Of a stretch of DNA of 64,000 nucleotides, positions 41,450 through 49,164 are shown piece after piece. A program made the translations under genes and the position numbers. The number at the start of each line of letters is the position of its first letter. Position 1 is the stretch's first letter. The notes below the pieces were generated by a model. It had not been told where the DNA came from, did no database searches, and saw only the letters and a list, made by a program, of their open reading frames with translations. The stretch lies in contig JBCDIZ010000002.1 in the NCBI GenBank assembly GCA_038748365.1, positions 248,001 through 312,000 of the forward strand, in the 5' to 3' direction. This DNA is from Alterisphingorhabdus sp038748365 (GTDB lineage Bacteria > Pseudomonadota > Alphaproteobacteria > Sphingomonadales > Sphingomonadaceae).

Positions 41450-41820
41450 ACATCGCCAAAACAATTCTCGTTGCAGCAGCAGCATGTATTAGCTTCATCG
41501 CTATAGCCGATAGTGTAGAGGCAAAACGCCACCATCATAACCACCGCCATCATCATCACTGGAATGATTGGGACAATCGCCGTGACGCGCGTCGTGCGGG
41601 TATCATTGCAGGTGCGGCCGCAGCTGGAATTGCCAGAGCCGCAGCAAATGACAATGCCCGCGACCATTATCGCGAATGTATGGACTATTATGGCTTTAAT
41701 CGTCGCTATGAGCGTTATTGCCGCGAAGAATATTATCGCGATCAACGTCATGGAAGGCGCGCAGCAAGGCGCGCAGGCGTGGTTGTAGGTCTTGGTGTAC
41801 GGGAAATCGTTCGCGACTGA
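41446..41820 (+). CDS. His/Arg-rich secreted small protein
   Basis: Protein of 124 aa with a signal peptide (AKTILVAAAACISFIAIADS, cleavage near VEA). The mature N-terminus is KRHHHNHRHHHHWNDWDNRR, a strong candidate for metal binding; then a Gly/Ala helix (GIIAGAAAAGIARAAA) and a Tyr/Arg-rich tail with two Cys (RECMDYYG, RYCREEYY). No family known to me. Coupled by ATGA to the HdeA-like gene. A perfect inverted repeat (CATTTTCA..TGAAAATG, 41831-41849) follows the stop and may end the transcript. Confidence 0.7.
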   Translation: MNIAKTILVAAAACISFIAIADSVEAKRHHHNHRHHHHWNDWDNRRDARRAGIIAGAAAAGIARAAANDNARDHYRECMDYYGFNRRYERYCREEYYRDQRHGRRAARRAGVVVGLGVREIVRD

Positions 41821-41849
41821 TCAAAACCGTCATTTTCAGTCTGAAAATG

Positions 41850-42435
41850 TTAAACGTGACCATAATCACGATTCATAATGCTCGGATTGTGCGCTAATTG
41901 GCCACGCTTCTATCCGTGGTCATGCGGCATCACTGGTTTGCTATAGCTAGACAGGCATCTCCGAATTGCTCTTGAACCATTGGTTCTTCGCTAGGCAATG
42001 AGGTGAAATATATTAAAATCACGGGCAACCCGACCTTTCAGCTACCGAGCAGGAATCGCTACATTTTTGGCAGCAAATTACTGTCTGTAATAACTGCCCC
42101 TGAACGCAGCACAAAACTGTATGGTGATACCACTACAGCTGATTCTGGAATTCGCTGCCATTTTTGCTCAGCTTTGTCTGACAATATCATATGATTTCTT
42201 AGCTTTGACCAGTGCGCTGACTGGAAGTTTATTCTCATATAGTAGGATAATTAAACTAGCGGTGTGGTCTATGCACTGTGGTATAATTGAAACAATTACG
42301 GCCATGTCAGGACAAATACTTCATATTCAAGCCTCATATGTTGTTATTGCAACTCATTCTCGTTACTAATCCTCGCGAATCAGGAGTGGATGATTAATTT
42401 TTTCGCTCTCAATGGTAGTTTTTGGGGAATTACGG
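41850..42435. other. Intergenic stretch of about 590 bp, AT-rich
   Basis: No convincing gene. Short open frames (e.g. 42003-42194) lack ribosome binding sites and protein-like composition. The composition is visibly more AT-rich than the flanks. The only feature seen is a Fur-like motif near 42344-42363 upstream of the TonB receptor. Confidence 0.6.
42344..42363. promoter_or_regulatory. Candidate Fur-type site before the TonB/PepSY module
   Basis: The stretch TTATTGCAACTCATTCTCGT resembles degenerate alphaproteobacterial Fur boxes (GAGAATGAGTTGCAA when read on the other strand). It is not a clean palindrome. Its position about 75 bases before the receptor start and the PepSY gene in the operon support it. 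Confidence 0.3.
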
Positions 42436-45006
42436 GTGGCCAAATCACACATTATTAATCGCAATCTGCTTCTGGCTGGCGTTGCTATGGTGGCAGTTGT
42501 TGCAACACCATCAGTCGCTAAGGCCGAAGAGAGCAGGGCGGCAGAGGATAATTCAGCCGTTGAAGTACCAGATGATGATGAAGCTTTAACTGCTGCGCAA
42601 AATACTCCGGCTCAGGCCGATGATACCTCCGAAGATCAGGACACGATCATTGTTACCGGCAGCAAGATTGAGCGTAGCTTGCAAGATACGACAGCATCAG
42701 TGGCGGTTATTAATCAGGAAACCATTACCGACGCGAATTTCCGCGATATTTACGATGTGATCAACCAGACGGCCAATGTCGCCAGCCTTTTTGATGGCGC
42801 TGGGTTTTCTATACGCGGCTTGCAAAATGCAGGTGTAGGTGGCGAGGCAACCAGTGATGTTGCCTCTATTTTTGTCGATGGCGTGTTCATTCCCAGCAGC
42901 CTGTTGACCAATGGAGCTTTCAGCGTCTGGGACGTACAGAGCGTTGAGATCTTCCGCGGACCGCAATCTACTATTCAGGGCCGTAACTCTCTGGCGGGTG
43001 CAGTGGTGATCAATACGGTTGATCCGGGGTCCGATTTCTCGGGTGACTTCCAGTTTGAAGCCGCGGAATTTGACTCTTATCGCGGTTCCGCAGCGGTCAC
43101 CGTACCGATTGCGCCGGGGCAAGTCTCACTGCGTCTGGCGGGCGATTATCTGCGTTCAGACGGTTTTCAGACCAACACTTTTCTGAACCGTGATGATATC
43201 GATGAATCCGAAGCGATCACTGCGCGTGCCACATTGCTGTTCACACCTGATTTTGCACCGCGCTTTTCGGCTCGCTTCAACTATACATATACCGATAGCG
43301 AAGAAGGCGAGAACCGGGTGGTCGAAGAGATTTTTCGCCAGACCGGTGACCGTATCTCCAACCAGAACCTGATCGATCGCCAAGGCGCCGAGGCGCATAT
43401 TGCCTCGGCTAATCTGAGCTATGACCTTACCGACGAGCTGACGCTGACATCGATCACCGGCTATATTGACAGCACCAGCTTCTTCAATTTTGACCCCGAC
43501 AATAACAACCCTGTCACCAGCACATTGGCGCCGGGTGACGTTGGCGTATTGCAACGGACGAACAGCGAAGATCGCATTTTTACCCAGGAACTTCGGCTGA
43601 CCTATCAGGGTGACGGTATTTCTGCACTGTTGGGCGGCTATTTCTTCGATAATCAGGGTTCTTTCGACAGTGATAACACCACCGCAGTAGCCACAAACTT
43701 TGCCTTTCCGGATGCCGGCACACTGGCTTTCCTTCTTACCCAGCAAGGTATTCCGACATCGCCGGCAGAAGCAGCATTTATCCGCAGTACGATTGTCAAC
43801 GCTATTCCCGCCTTCCCGGTCCAGCTTGTTCGTCAAAGCACGACCGATATTCGCAACTATGCCATTTTTGGTGAGGCGACCTTCGATATTACTGACCGTT
43901 TGAGCGTAACATTGGGTGCTCGCTACGACACTGAAGAGGTACGCCAGACAGCCTTTGATGCAACCTCTATACCCACCGATCTATCGGTTGGTGATCCACT
44001 GATCGATCAGATAGTAAACCTCACTATCGCGCAATTCGCGAACGAGTTTAATTTTGTTGCCGATAACACATTCGACGCCTTCCTGCCGAAAGCCGGTATA
44101 AGCTATGATGTTACCGATAATGTAACTGTCGGCTTCACGTATCAGCGCGCCTATCGCGCTGGCGCTCTCTCGTTCAATACATTCCGTGGCTCATTGGCGC
44201 CTCCAGGGAGCACTCAGGACGATCTGGAAGCGCTGAATATTGTCAATGACTTTGATCCAGAGTTCACCAACAATTACGAGATTTCATTTCGCTCCGAATG
44301 GCTCAACGGCGATGTGACATTCAATGCCAATGCCTATATCATCGACTATACGGATCAGCAGATTGTGGTGCAGCTTTCCAACAATCCGCTGGACACGATT
44401 ACCGATAATGTCGGTGCATCGCGGTTGCGCGGCTTTGAACTGGAAACCACGGTACGTCCTACCGATGGTCTCAGGCTTTTCTTCAATGTCGGCTATACTG
44501 ATACCGAGTTTACCGAAGGCGGCGGCACGCTAGGCAATGATGTTACCGGATTTGACTTCACTTACGCGCCCGAATTCACCGTTGGCTTTGGCGGTCGCTA
44601 TGAACATGAGAGCGGCTTCTATGCCAATCTGATCTCGCGCCTGACAGCGGGCAATTTCACCAGCTTTAATGACCTGAATGCGGAAACCAATGAGGCGCGT
44701 ATCGCTGCAGGTTTGCCGCCATTTCCTGCGCGGCAGGACCCATCCGGATTCAATAATGACGCCTTTACTGTCGACCTCAATCTTGGCTGGGAGTTTGACA
44801 ATTTTAGCGTCGAAGTCTTTGCCCGCAATCTGTTCGATGAAGAGTTCTTCACTTTTGATCCCTTCAACAATCCAGTTTTCCCGACAGGGGCTGGTGGGCA
44901 AGCGGACCCAACCCAGCTTCCTATAGGCTTTTTCCCAAATAACGACACCACCGCGATTGCCAACGCGCCACAGCAATTTGGCATTCGCATCATTGGGGGC
45001 TTCTGA
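42436..45006 (+). CDS. TonB-dependent receptor, probable siderophore/iron uptake
   Basis: Outer-membrane receptor of about 856 aa. Signal peptide (NRNLLLAGVAMVAVVATPSV, then AKA), an acidic linker, the plug domain (DTIIVTGSKIERSLQDTTAS, GFSIRGLQNAGVGGEATSDV, VEIFRGPQSTIQGRNSLAGA) and a barrel closing with the aromatic tail QFGIRIIGGF. GTG at 42436 has GGGGA at suitable spacing; an ATG at 42412 without a clear ribosome binding site is possible. It is followed by DUF3325, a small membrane protein and a PepSY protein, a set usual for ferric-siderophore receptors in sphingomonads. The exact ligand is unknown. Confidence 0.9.
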   Translation: MAKSHIINRNLLLAGVAMVAVVATPSVAKAEESRAAEDNSAVEVPDDDEALTAAQNTPAQADDTSEDQDTIIVTGSKIERSLQDTTASVAVINQETITDANFRDIYDVINQTANVASLFDGAGFSIRGLQNAGVGGEATSDVASIFVDGVFIPSSLLTNGAFSVWDVQSVEIFRGPQSTIQGRNSLAGAVVINTVDPGSDFSGDFQFEAAEFDSYRGSAAVTVPIAPGQVSLRLAGDYLRSDGFQTNTFLNRDDIDESEAITARATLLFTPDFAPRFSARFNYTYTDSEEGENRVVEEIFRQTGDRISNQNLIDRQGAEAHIASANLSYDLTDELTLTSITGYIDSTSFFNFDPDNNNPVTSTLAPGDVGVLQRTNSEDRIFTQELRLTYQGDGISALLGGYFFDNQGSFDSDNTTAVATNFAFPDAGTLAFLLTQQGIPTSPAEAAFIRSTIVNAIPAFPVQLVRQSTTDIRNYAIFGEATFDITDRLSVTLGARYDTEEVRQTAFDATSIPTDLSVGDPLIDQIVNLTIAQFANEFNFVADNTFDAFLPKAGISYDVTDNVTVGFTYQRAYRAGALSFNTFRGSLAPPGSTQDDLEALNIVNDFDPEFTNNYEISFRSEWLNGDVTFNANAYIIDYTDQQIVVQLSNNPLDTITDNVGASRLRGFELETTVRPTDGLRLFFNVGYTDTEFTEGGGTLGNDVTGFDFTYAPEFTVGFGGRYEHESGFYANLISRLTAGNFTSFNDLNAETNEARIAAGLPPFPARQDPSGFNNDAFTVDLNLGWEFDNFSVEVFARNLFDEEFFTFDPFNNPVFPTGAGGQADPTQLPIGFFPNNDTTAIANAPQQFGIRIIGGF

Positions 45007-45048
45007 TAAACACTCGCATTATCGATAGCTTCTGATATATGGCGCCCC

Positions 45049-45390
45049 ATGCTGATTCTCGCCACCGCCTTATTGTATATTGGTTGCTATGCTTTTTATC
45101 AGGCAAGTAAACAGCGCACGACCTATGCTGGACTGAAAAAATCGCTGGCAGCGCGCCGTATTGTACATGGCGTGGGCTGGCTATTTGCCGTTGCCGCGCT
45201 CATCCTGTTGGCGCAAGTCTATGGCTGGGAGCTCGGTATCCCGCTGTGGCTTGGGGTATTTGTTGTCGCCGGCGTTTCAGGTCTTCTGGTCTCGGCATTA
45301 TGGCCCAAATTGCACATGCCCAGCACCATTGCTTCGGCGCTGATTGGGGTGTTAACCGGCATTATATTCTTTTCAGGAGGGGTTGCATGA
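45049..45390 (+). CDS. DUF3325 family membrane protein
   Basis: Small integral membrane protein of 113 aa with about four helices; the segments YIGCYAFYQASKQRTTYAGL and GWLFAVAALILLAQVYGWEL match DUF3325 proteins, which occur beside PepSY and TonB receptor genes. It probably assists iron release or transport at the inner membrane, but no mechanism is known. It overlaps the next gene at ATGA. Confidence 0.82.
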   Translation: MLILATALLYIGCYAFYQASKQRTTYAGLKKSLAARRIVHGVGWLFAVAALILLAQVYGWELGIPLWLGVFVVAGVSGLLVSALWPKLHMPSTIASALIGVLTGIIFFSGGVA

Positions 45391-45704
45391 GCCCGGTAGT
45401 GATGGGCATAATCGGTGCCGTTATTCTGGCGCTTGGATTTTTTACCTGGAAGGGACCGCGGCTGACCGGCGCGATTATCTGGGCCTTTGTCACCACTGTT
45501 GCCGTTTGCTGTGCCTATGTCATGGTTGGTCCAGGTGAGTTCGCCAATCGACTATTGCTGATCGCAATTTTCTCGCCCTTTATCTGGGTTGCTTTCCAGT
45601 TTTGGTTGTACTGGAATCCCTCAAAATGGCGCGTTTTGTCAGTAATGATTGGCATTAGCGCTATTAGCACGGTAATAATTCTGTTAAGTGATTCCCCAAT
45701 TTAA
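45387..45704 (+). CDS. Small inner-membrane protein of the iron module
   Basis: Protein of 105 aa starting at ATG 45387 on the ATGA overlap with the DUF3325 gene, with AGGAGGGG immediately upstream. Four hydrophobic helices: VVMGIIGAVILALGFFTW, LTGAIIWAFVTTVAVCCAYV, LLLIAIFSPFIWVAFQFWLY and VLSVMIGISAISTVIILLS. It occupies the place held by small DUF proteins (DUF3649-like) in similar operons; I cannot assign the family securely. Confidence 0.75.
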   Translation: MSPVVMGIIGAVILALGFFTWKGPRLTGAIIWAFVTTVAVCCAYVMVGPGEFANRLLLIAIFSPFIWVAFQFWLYWNPSKWRVLSVMIGISAISTVIILLSDSPI

Positions 45705-45736
45705 GCCATCCGACAGACTATAAGGACCATTCCCCT

Positions 45737-47365
45737 ATGGCCAATCGCGAGCGTCAGATCCGTATTTACGATATGCATAGCTGGACCGGCATCGCGCTTG
45801 GTATCATGCTATTCGTTGTCTGTTTTACCGGGTCAGTAGCGCTGTTTTACAACGAGTTTAGAAACTGGGAAGATCCGGCGACGCGTGTTGAACAGACCGA
45901 TCAAACTATCCCCATGCAAGACATTTTCACCGAATGGCTAGACGAGAATGTGCAGGGTCGCGATATAACTTTTGCAAGCTTGAATGCCCCTGGTGGCAGG
46001 GATCGCAGCTATTTTTCAGGTTTTCTCAATGTTCGCGATGAAGAGGGCGAGACTGAATTTCTGAGCCAGAGTTGGAACCCGGCGACAGGTGAGCCCATAG
46101 AAAACACGCGCGAAGCGGGGGCCAACCGCTTCCTTTATAACTTGCACCGTGATCTATCTTGGCCAGAAGCCTTGGGCGGTCGTACTGTAGGCCGCGCTCT
46201 TGTTGGTATTGTCGGCATCGCTTTTATGCTGTTGGTCCTGACCGGCATAATCGCGCATACGAAAATCACCAAAGAACTGTTTTCATTGCGCTATCTCAAA
46301 TCTGTACGGCTGAAATGGCAGGATACACATAAGGTATTTGGCCTGTGGACCGTGCCTTTCTCCTCAATGATCGCATTTACTGGTGCCTATCTCGGCGTTA
46401 TCGCCATATTGGCTCCGCTCATAGCGGCGATCACGGTTCAGGGTGATACCGAAAAGCTAGTTCAGGCTATTGGTATCGGGCCAAGCGAAAAAGCGGGTAT
46501 TGAGGCCGAAATGATATCTGTCGATAAGGCACTGGCCACCCCGCATCCCGAAACCGGAATTATGCCGACAGGCGTGACCATGGAAAATTTTGGCGACTTG
46601 AATGCGGCCTATACAATGCAATATCCGGTTGATGATCGCCTATTGTTTTTTGATCAGTATAAAATCAGCGCTGTTGATGGCCGTGAATTGCCATTGTCAG
46701 AGACTTTGTCGCCTAACGAACCATTGCCGCGCATATTGGGCGCATTAACACCGCTACATTATGGGACTTACGGCGGCATTGTTCTCAAAATCGGCTATTT
46801 CCTCATGGGCATTGCGCTCTGCGTCATGGCCGCTTTGGGCAATATGATGTGGATCGAGCGCCGTCTTCATGGTGGCGAAGGGAATAAGAGCGAGAAATTC
46901 TACCGAGCTTTGAGCGCATTGAGCACTGGCGTATGCGCCGGTATGCCCGCCGCCAGTGTGGTCATTCTGCATTTCGACAAATTCTATTGGGGCGCGGAAG
47001 CAACGCGTTATAGTAATGTGGTCAGCATTTTCTTTATTGTCTGGCTGGCGACGCTAATTTTTGCCTGGTTCCGCGGCAATGATTATCGTGCTGCGCGCGA
47101 GTTGCTGGCCGCCACTGGTCTGGGCATGATGGCATTGCCGATCAGCAATGGGCTGATGACTGGCGATTTCCTGTGGTCCGCCTTTGGAACTGGAGCGAGC
47201 GGATCGGCCTGGTTTGATCTGACGTTTCTGATTTTCGGTGCCCTGATTTGCGCTGGAGCGATGAAAATTCCGGCCAACCGCCCGATCGACAAACGCCGTG
47301 CGAAAAAGGCGCGTAAGGCTAGCGAAGAACCTGCAGTTGACCCAGGATTGCAGCCCGCCGAATAA
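45737..47365 (+). CDS. PepSY-associated transmembrane protein (iron-regulated membrane protein)
   Basis: Inner-membrane protein of 542 aa of the PepSY_TM family (COG3182). The beginning RIYDMHSWTGIALGIMLFVV, a further helix after LFYNEF, periplasmic PepSY-like segments and HRDLSWPEALGGRTVGRALV are typical. Conserved His in helices (MHSW, LHRDL, LHYGTYGG) suggest haem binding and a ferric or ferric-siderophore reductase role, which is inference. The C-terminus is cytosolic and basic, then acidic. Last gene of the receptor-DUF3325-small protein-PepSY operon. Confidence 0.9.
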   Translation: MANRERQIRIYDMHSWTGIALGIMLFVVCFTGSVALFYNEFRNWEDPATRVEQTDQTIPMQDIFTEWLDENVQGRDITFASLNAPGGRDRSYFSGFLNVRDEEGETEFLSQSWNPATGEPIENTREAGANRFLYNLHRDLSWPEALGGRTVGRALVGIVGIAFMLLVLTGIIAHTKITKELFSLRYLKSVRLKWQDTHKVFGLWTVPFSSMIAFTGAYLGVIAILAPLIAAITVQGDTEKLVQAIGIGPSEKAGIEAEMISVDKALATPHPETGIMPTGVTMENFGDLNAAYTMQYPVDDRLLFFDQYKISAVDGRELPLSETLSPNEPLPRILGALTPLHYGTYGGIVLKIGYFLMGIALCVMAALGNMMWIERRLHGGEGNKSEKFYRALSALSTGVCAGMPAASVVILHFDKFYWGAEATRYSNVVSIFFIVWLATLIFAWFRGNDYRAARELLAATGLGMMALPISNGLMTGDFLWSAFGTGASGSAWFDLTFLIFGALICAGAMKIPANRPIDKRRAKKARKASEEPAVDPGLQPAE

Positions 47366-47748
47366 TTTGCTGGTGAGGCTGTAGCCGAAAGGCTGGCCCA
47401 GAGTTCTGGCTTATCTTTACCCAGCTTCATAGCCGTTCTGCTATGATTGTTTCTTTAGTCGCAATGGCCACAGATCACTCTGCGCGGCAATTTCGCGCCA
47501 AGGGATTGTGCTTTTTCGCCTGACAGTGGGGCAAAGCACAGTCATTGGACAATGTGTGATGGCTAAAGTGCGCATATCCATAGTGGTGCCGTGCTGTCTG
47601 CGTTGTCTGCCATGGGTTGCTTGAGGGTATCGTAGCTCCCAATCGATATCTCGCTTTCTGGCGCCGCCATTTGGCTTGCCCGTTCCGAATATACTGTTCG
47701 TATCAACGCAGCCTTGCTGCGATGATTATGGCACGTAAGACGCATAAA
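47366..47748. other. Intergenic stretch before cluster I
   Basis: About 380 bases between the PepSY gene and the operators of cluster I. No open frame looks real, and no RNA gene or clear terminator was recognised. Confidence 0.55.
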
Positions 47749-47764
47749 TTAAAACACGTTTCAA
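47749..47764. promoter_or_regulatory. TetR-1 operator, copy 1
   Basis: TTAAAACACGTTTCAA, an imperfect 7-2-7 palindrome (6 of 7 pairs). It fits the consensus TTRWAAC-NN-GTTTYAA shared with 47780-47795 and 52841-52856. Its distance to copy 2 is 31 bp, about three helical turns. Confidence 0.7.
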
Positions 47765-47772
47765 TATTTTTG

Positions 47773-47801
47773 TTGACGATTATAACATGTTTTAATATTT
47801 A
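47773..47801 (+). promoter_or_regulatory. Promoter of cluster I with TetR-1 operator copy 2 in its spacer
   Basis: TTGACG (47773-47778) and TATTTA (47796-47801) are 17 bases apart. The operator TTATAACATGTTTTAA (47780-47795) fills the spacer almost exactly, so a bound TetR protein would block RNA polymerase. A leader of about 17 bases with TAGGAGAG precedes the first gene. Confidence 0.65.
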
Positions 47802-47824
47802 TCTCCGAAATAGGAGAGTCGACC

Positions 47825-48721
47825 ATGAAGCTTGACCATAGTGCGATTGAGACAAAAGAGGTACTCAGCTGGAAGGGCTTGCACCTGCTCAACTTCTCAC
47901 AAAGCAGCTGCTCGCAAAAAGTGCGCATTCTGCTTTCCGAAAAGCAGCTCGCTTATAGCTCGCGTGAGATCAATCTGAAGAAATTGGAACACACTACGTC
48001 CTGGTATCTCGGCATCAACGCGCGCGGGGTTGTTCCCGTGCTGATTGACGACGGCGATGTGCATATCGAGAGCAATGACATTCTCGGTTACCTTGATGAG
48101 CGTTATCCGAGCGAACAAAGCTGGATCCCGCAAGGCGAAGAACAGGCTCAGACTGCACGTGAATTGCTGGCGCTGGAAGACCAGCTACATCCTGACCTCA
48201 GGGTTGTCACAATGGGCTTCCTTGCCCCGGCGAAGATGATGGCCAAAAGTGAAGAGGAGCTTGCGGCCTATCTCGCCAATGGCCCTGAGGACGCTTATCG
48301 GCTGGAACAGATCGCATGGTGGCGCGAATTTGGCCGCAATGGCATTAACGAGCAGCAGGCCCAGGATGCCGTTCTTGCCTTCCACGCTGCTTTCTCACGG
48401 CTGGAGCAGCTTTTGGCTGGCCGGGAATGGCTCGTAGCCGATCATCCGACCATCGCGGACATCGCCTGGTTCATCAACATACACCGCCTGGTTCTGGCGG
48501 GATATCCACTTGCCCATCACCCAAGCGTCGAAGCCTATTATCGGCGGATGCTGGCGCGACCTGCATTCGCAAAGGAAATCAGCAAAGGGCCGCTGCCGGT
48601 CCGTCTGCTCGCTCCGCTCTATCGTCTCTACCGCAAGATAAGCGGGACAAATTTGGGCAAAGTCTATGCAGAGGTTTTTAACGATCAAACAGAGGCCAAA
48701 GTGGAAGGGGCTGCGCAATGA
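47825..48721 (+). CDS. Glutathione S-transferase-like protein (cluster I)
   Basis: Protein of 298 aa with an N-terminal thioredoxin-like GST domain (HLLNFSQSSCSQKVRILLSE with the Ser/Cys active-site region, GVVPVLIDDGDVHIESNDIL with the cis-Pro and the Glu-Ser glutathione site) and a C-terminal helical domain (WLVADHPTIADIAWFINIHR). Slightly longer than usual because of a C-terminal extension (LYRLYRKISGTNLGKVYAEV). First gene of cluster I behind two TetR-type operators. In aromatic catabolism GSTs serve as isomerases, dehalogenases or ether-cleaving enzymes; here the role is open. Confidence 0.88.
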   Translation: MKLDHSAIETKEVLSWKGLHLLNFSQSSCSQKVRILLSEKQLAYSSREINLKKLEHTTSWYLGINARGVVPVLIDDGDVHIESNDILGYLDERYPSEQSWIPQGEEQAQTARELLALEDQLHPDLRVVTMGFLAPAKMMAKSEEELAAYLANGPEDAYRLEQIAWWREFGRNGINEQQAQDAVLAFHAAFSRLEQLLAGREWLVADHPTIADIAWFINIHRLVLAGYPLAHHPSVEAYYRRMLARPAFAKEISKGPLPVRLLAPLYRLYRKISGTNLGKVYAEVFNDQTEAKVEGAAQ

Positions 48722-49164
48722 AAAACAAGTTTTTGATCGCACAAATATTGCTGACCATTTCGGCTTTTGAGTTTTTTGGTCCAGCCGTTCGCGATAGTGG
48801 AACATCGCATTTGATGAATGAGGAATGGGTCGGTCATGCACGTGTCCATCTCGTCTGGGCACTGGGATTCATGGTCACATCGGGACTGGTCAATGTCTAT
48901 CTGATTTGGCGCAAGCATGAGAACAAGCTGCGCGATCTCTATCTTTCATTTGTCTGGCAAGGCTGCAACATTATTGGCTTCTGGATATCGGTTGTGTTTG
49001 TCGACCATTATCACGGCGCGATTATCGATCCCAAGCAGCATATGCTCATATTTGGTATCGATGAGAATATCGTCGCTTTCTCGTTCCTGACCACAATTCT
49101 GGTTTCTGCATTCCTCGTGCTCAAATTTCGTGTTGAGCCAGAGGTTGGCAAGACAGGAATATGA
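48718..49164 (+). CDS. Four-helix integral membrane protein (cluster I), unknown
   Basis: Protein of 148 aa, coupled by ATGA overlaps to the GST before and to the monooxygenase after it, so clearly part of the pathway operon. Predicted membrane helices: FLIAQILLTISAFEFFGPAV, VHLVWALGFMVTSGLVNVYL, LYLSFVWQGCNIIGFWISVV and ENIVAFSFLTTILVSAFLVL. His and Asp lie in the loops (HARVHLVW, FVDHYHGAIID). No family recognised. It might anchor the partner enzymes or help a hydrophobic substrate enter. Confidence 0.75.
   Translation: MKNKFLIAQILLTISAFEFFGPAVRDSGTSHLMNEEWVGHARVHLVWALGFMVTSGLVNVYLIWRKHENKLRDLYLSFVWQGCNIIGFWISVVFVDHYHGAIIDPKQHMLIFGIDENIVAFSFLTTILVSAFLVLKFRVEPEVGKTGI

Noticed and set aside
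42003..42194. Small plus-strand frame in the AT-rich intergenic stretch
   Set aside because: No ribosome binding site and no protein-like pattern.
43156..43836. 226-codon minus-strand frame inside the TonB receptor gene
   Set aside because: Antisense shadow of the barrel region; no ribosome binding site or recognisable domain.
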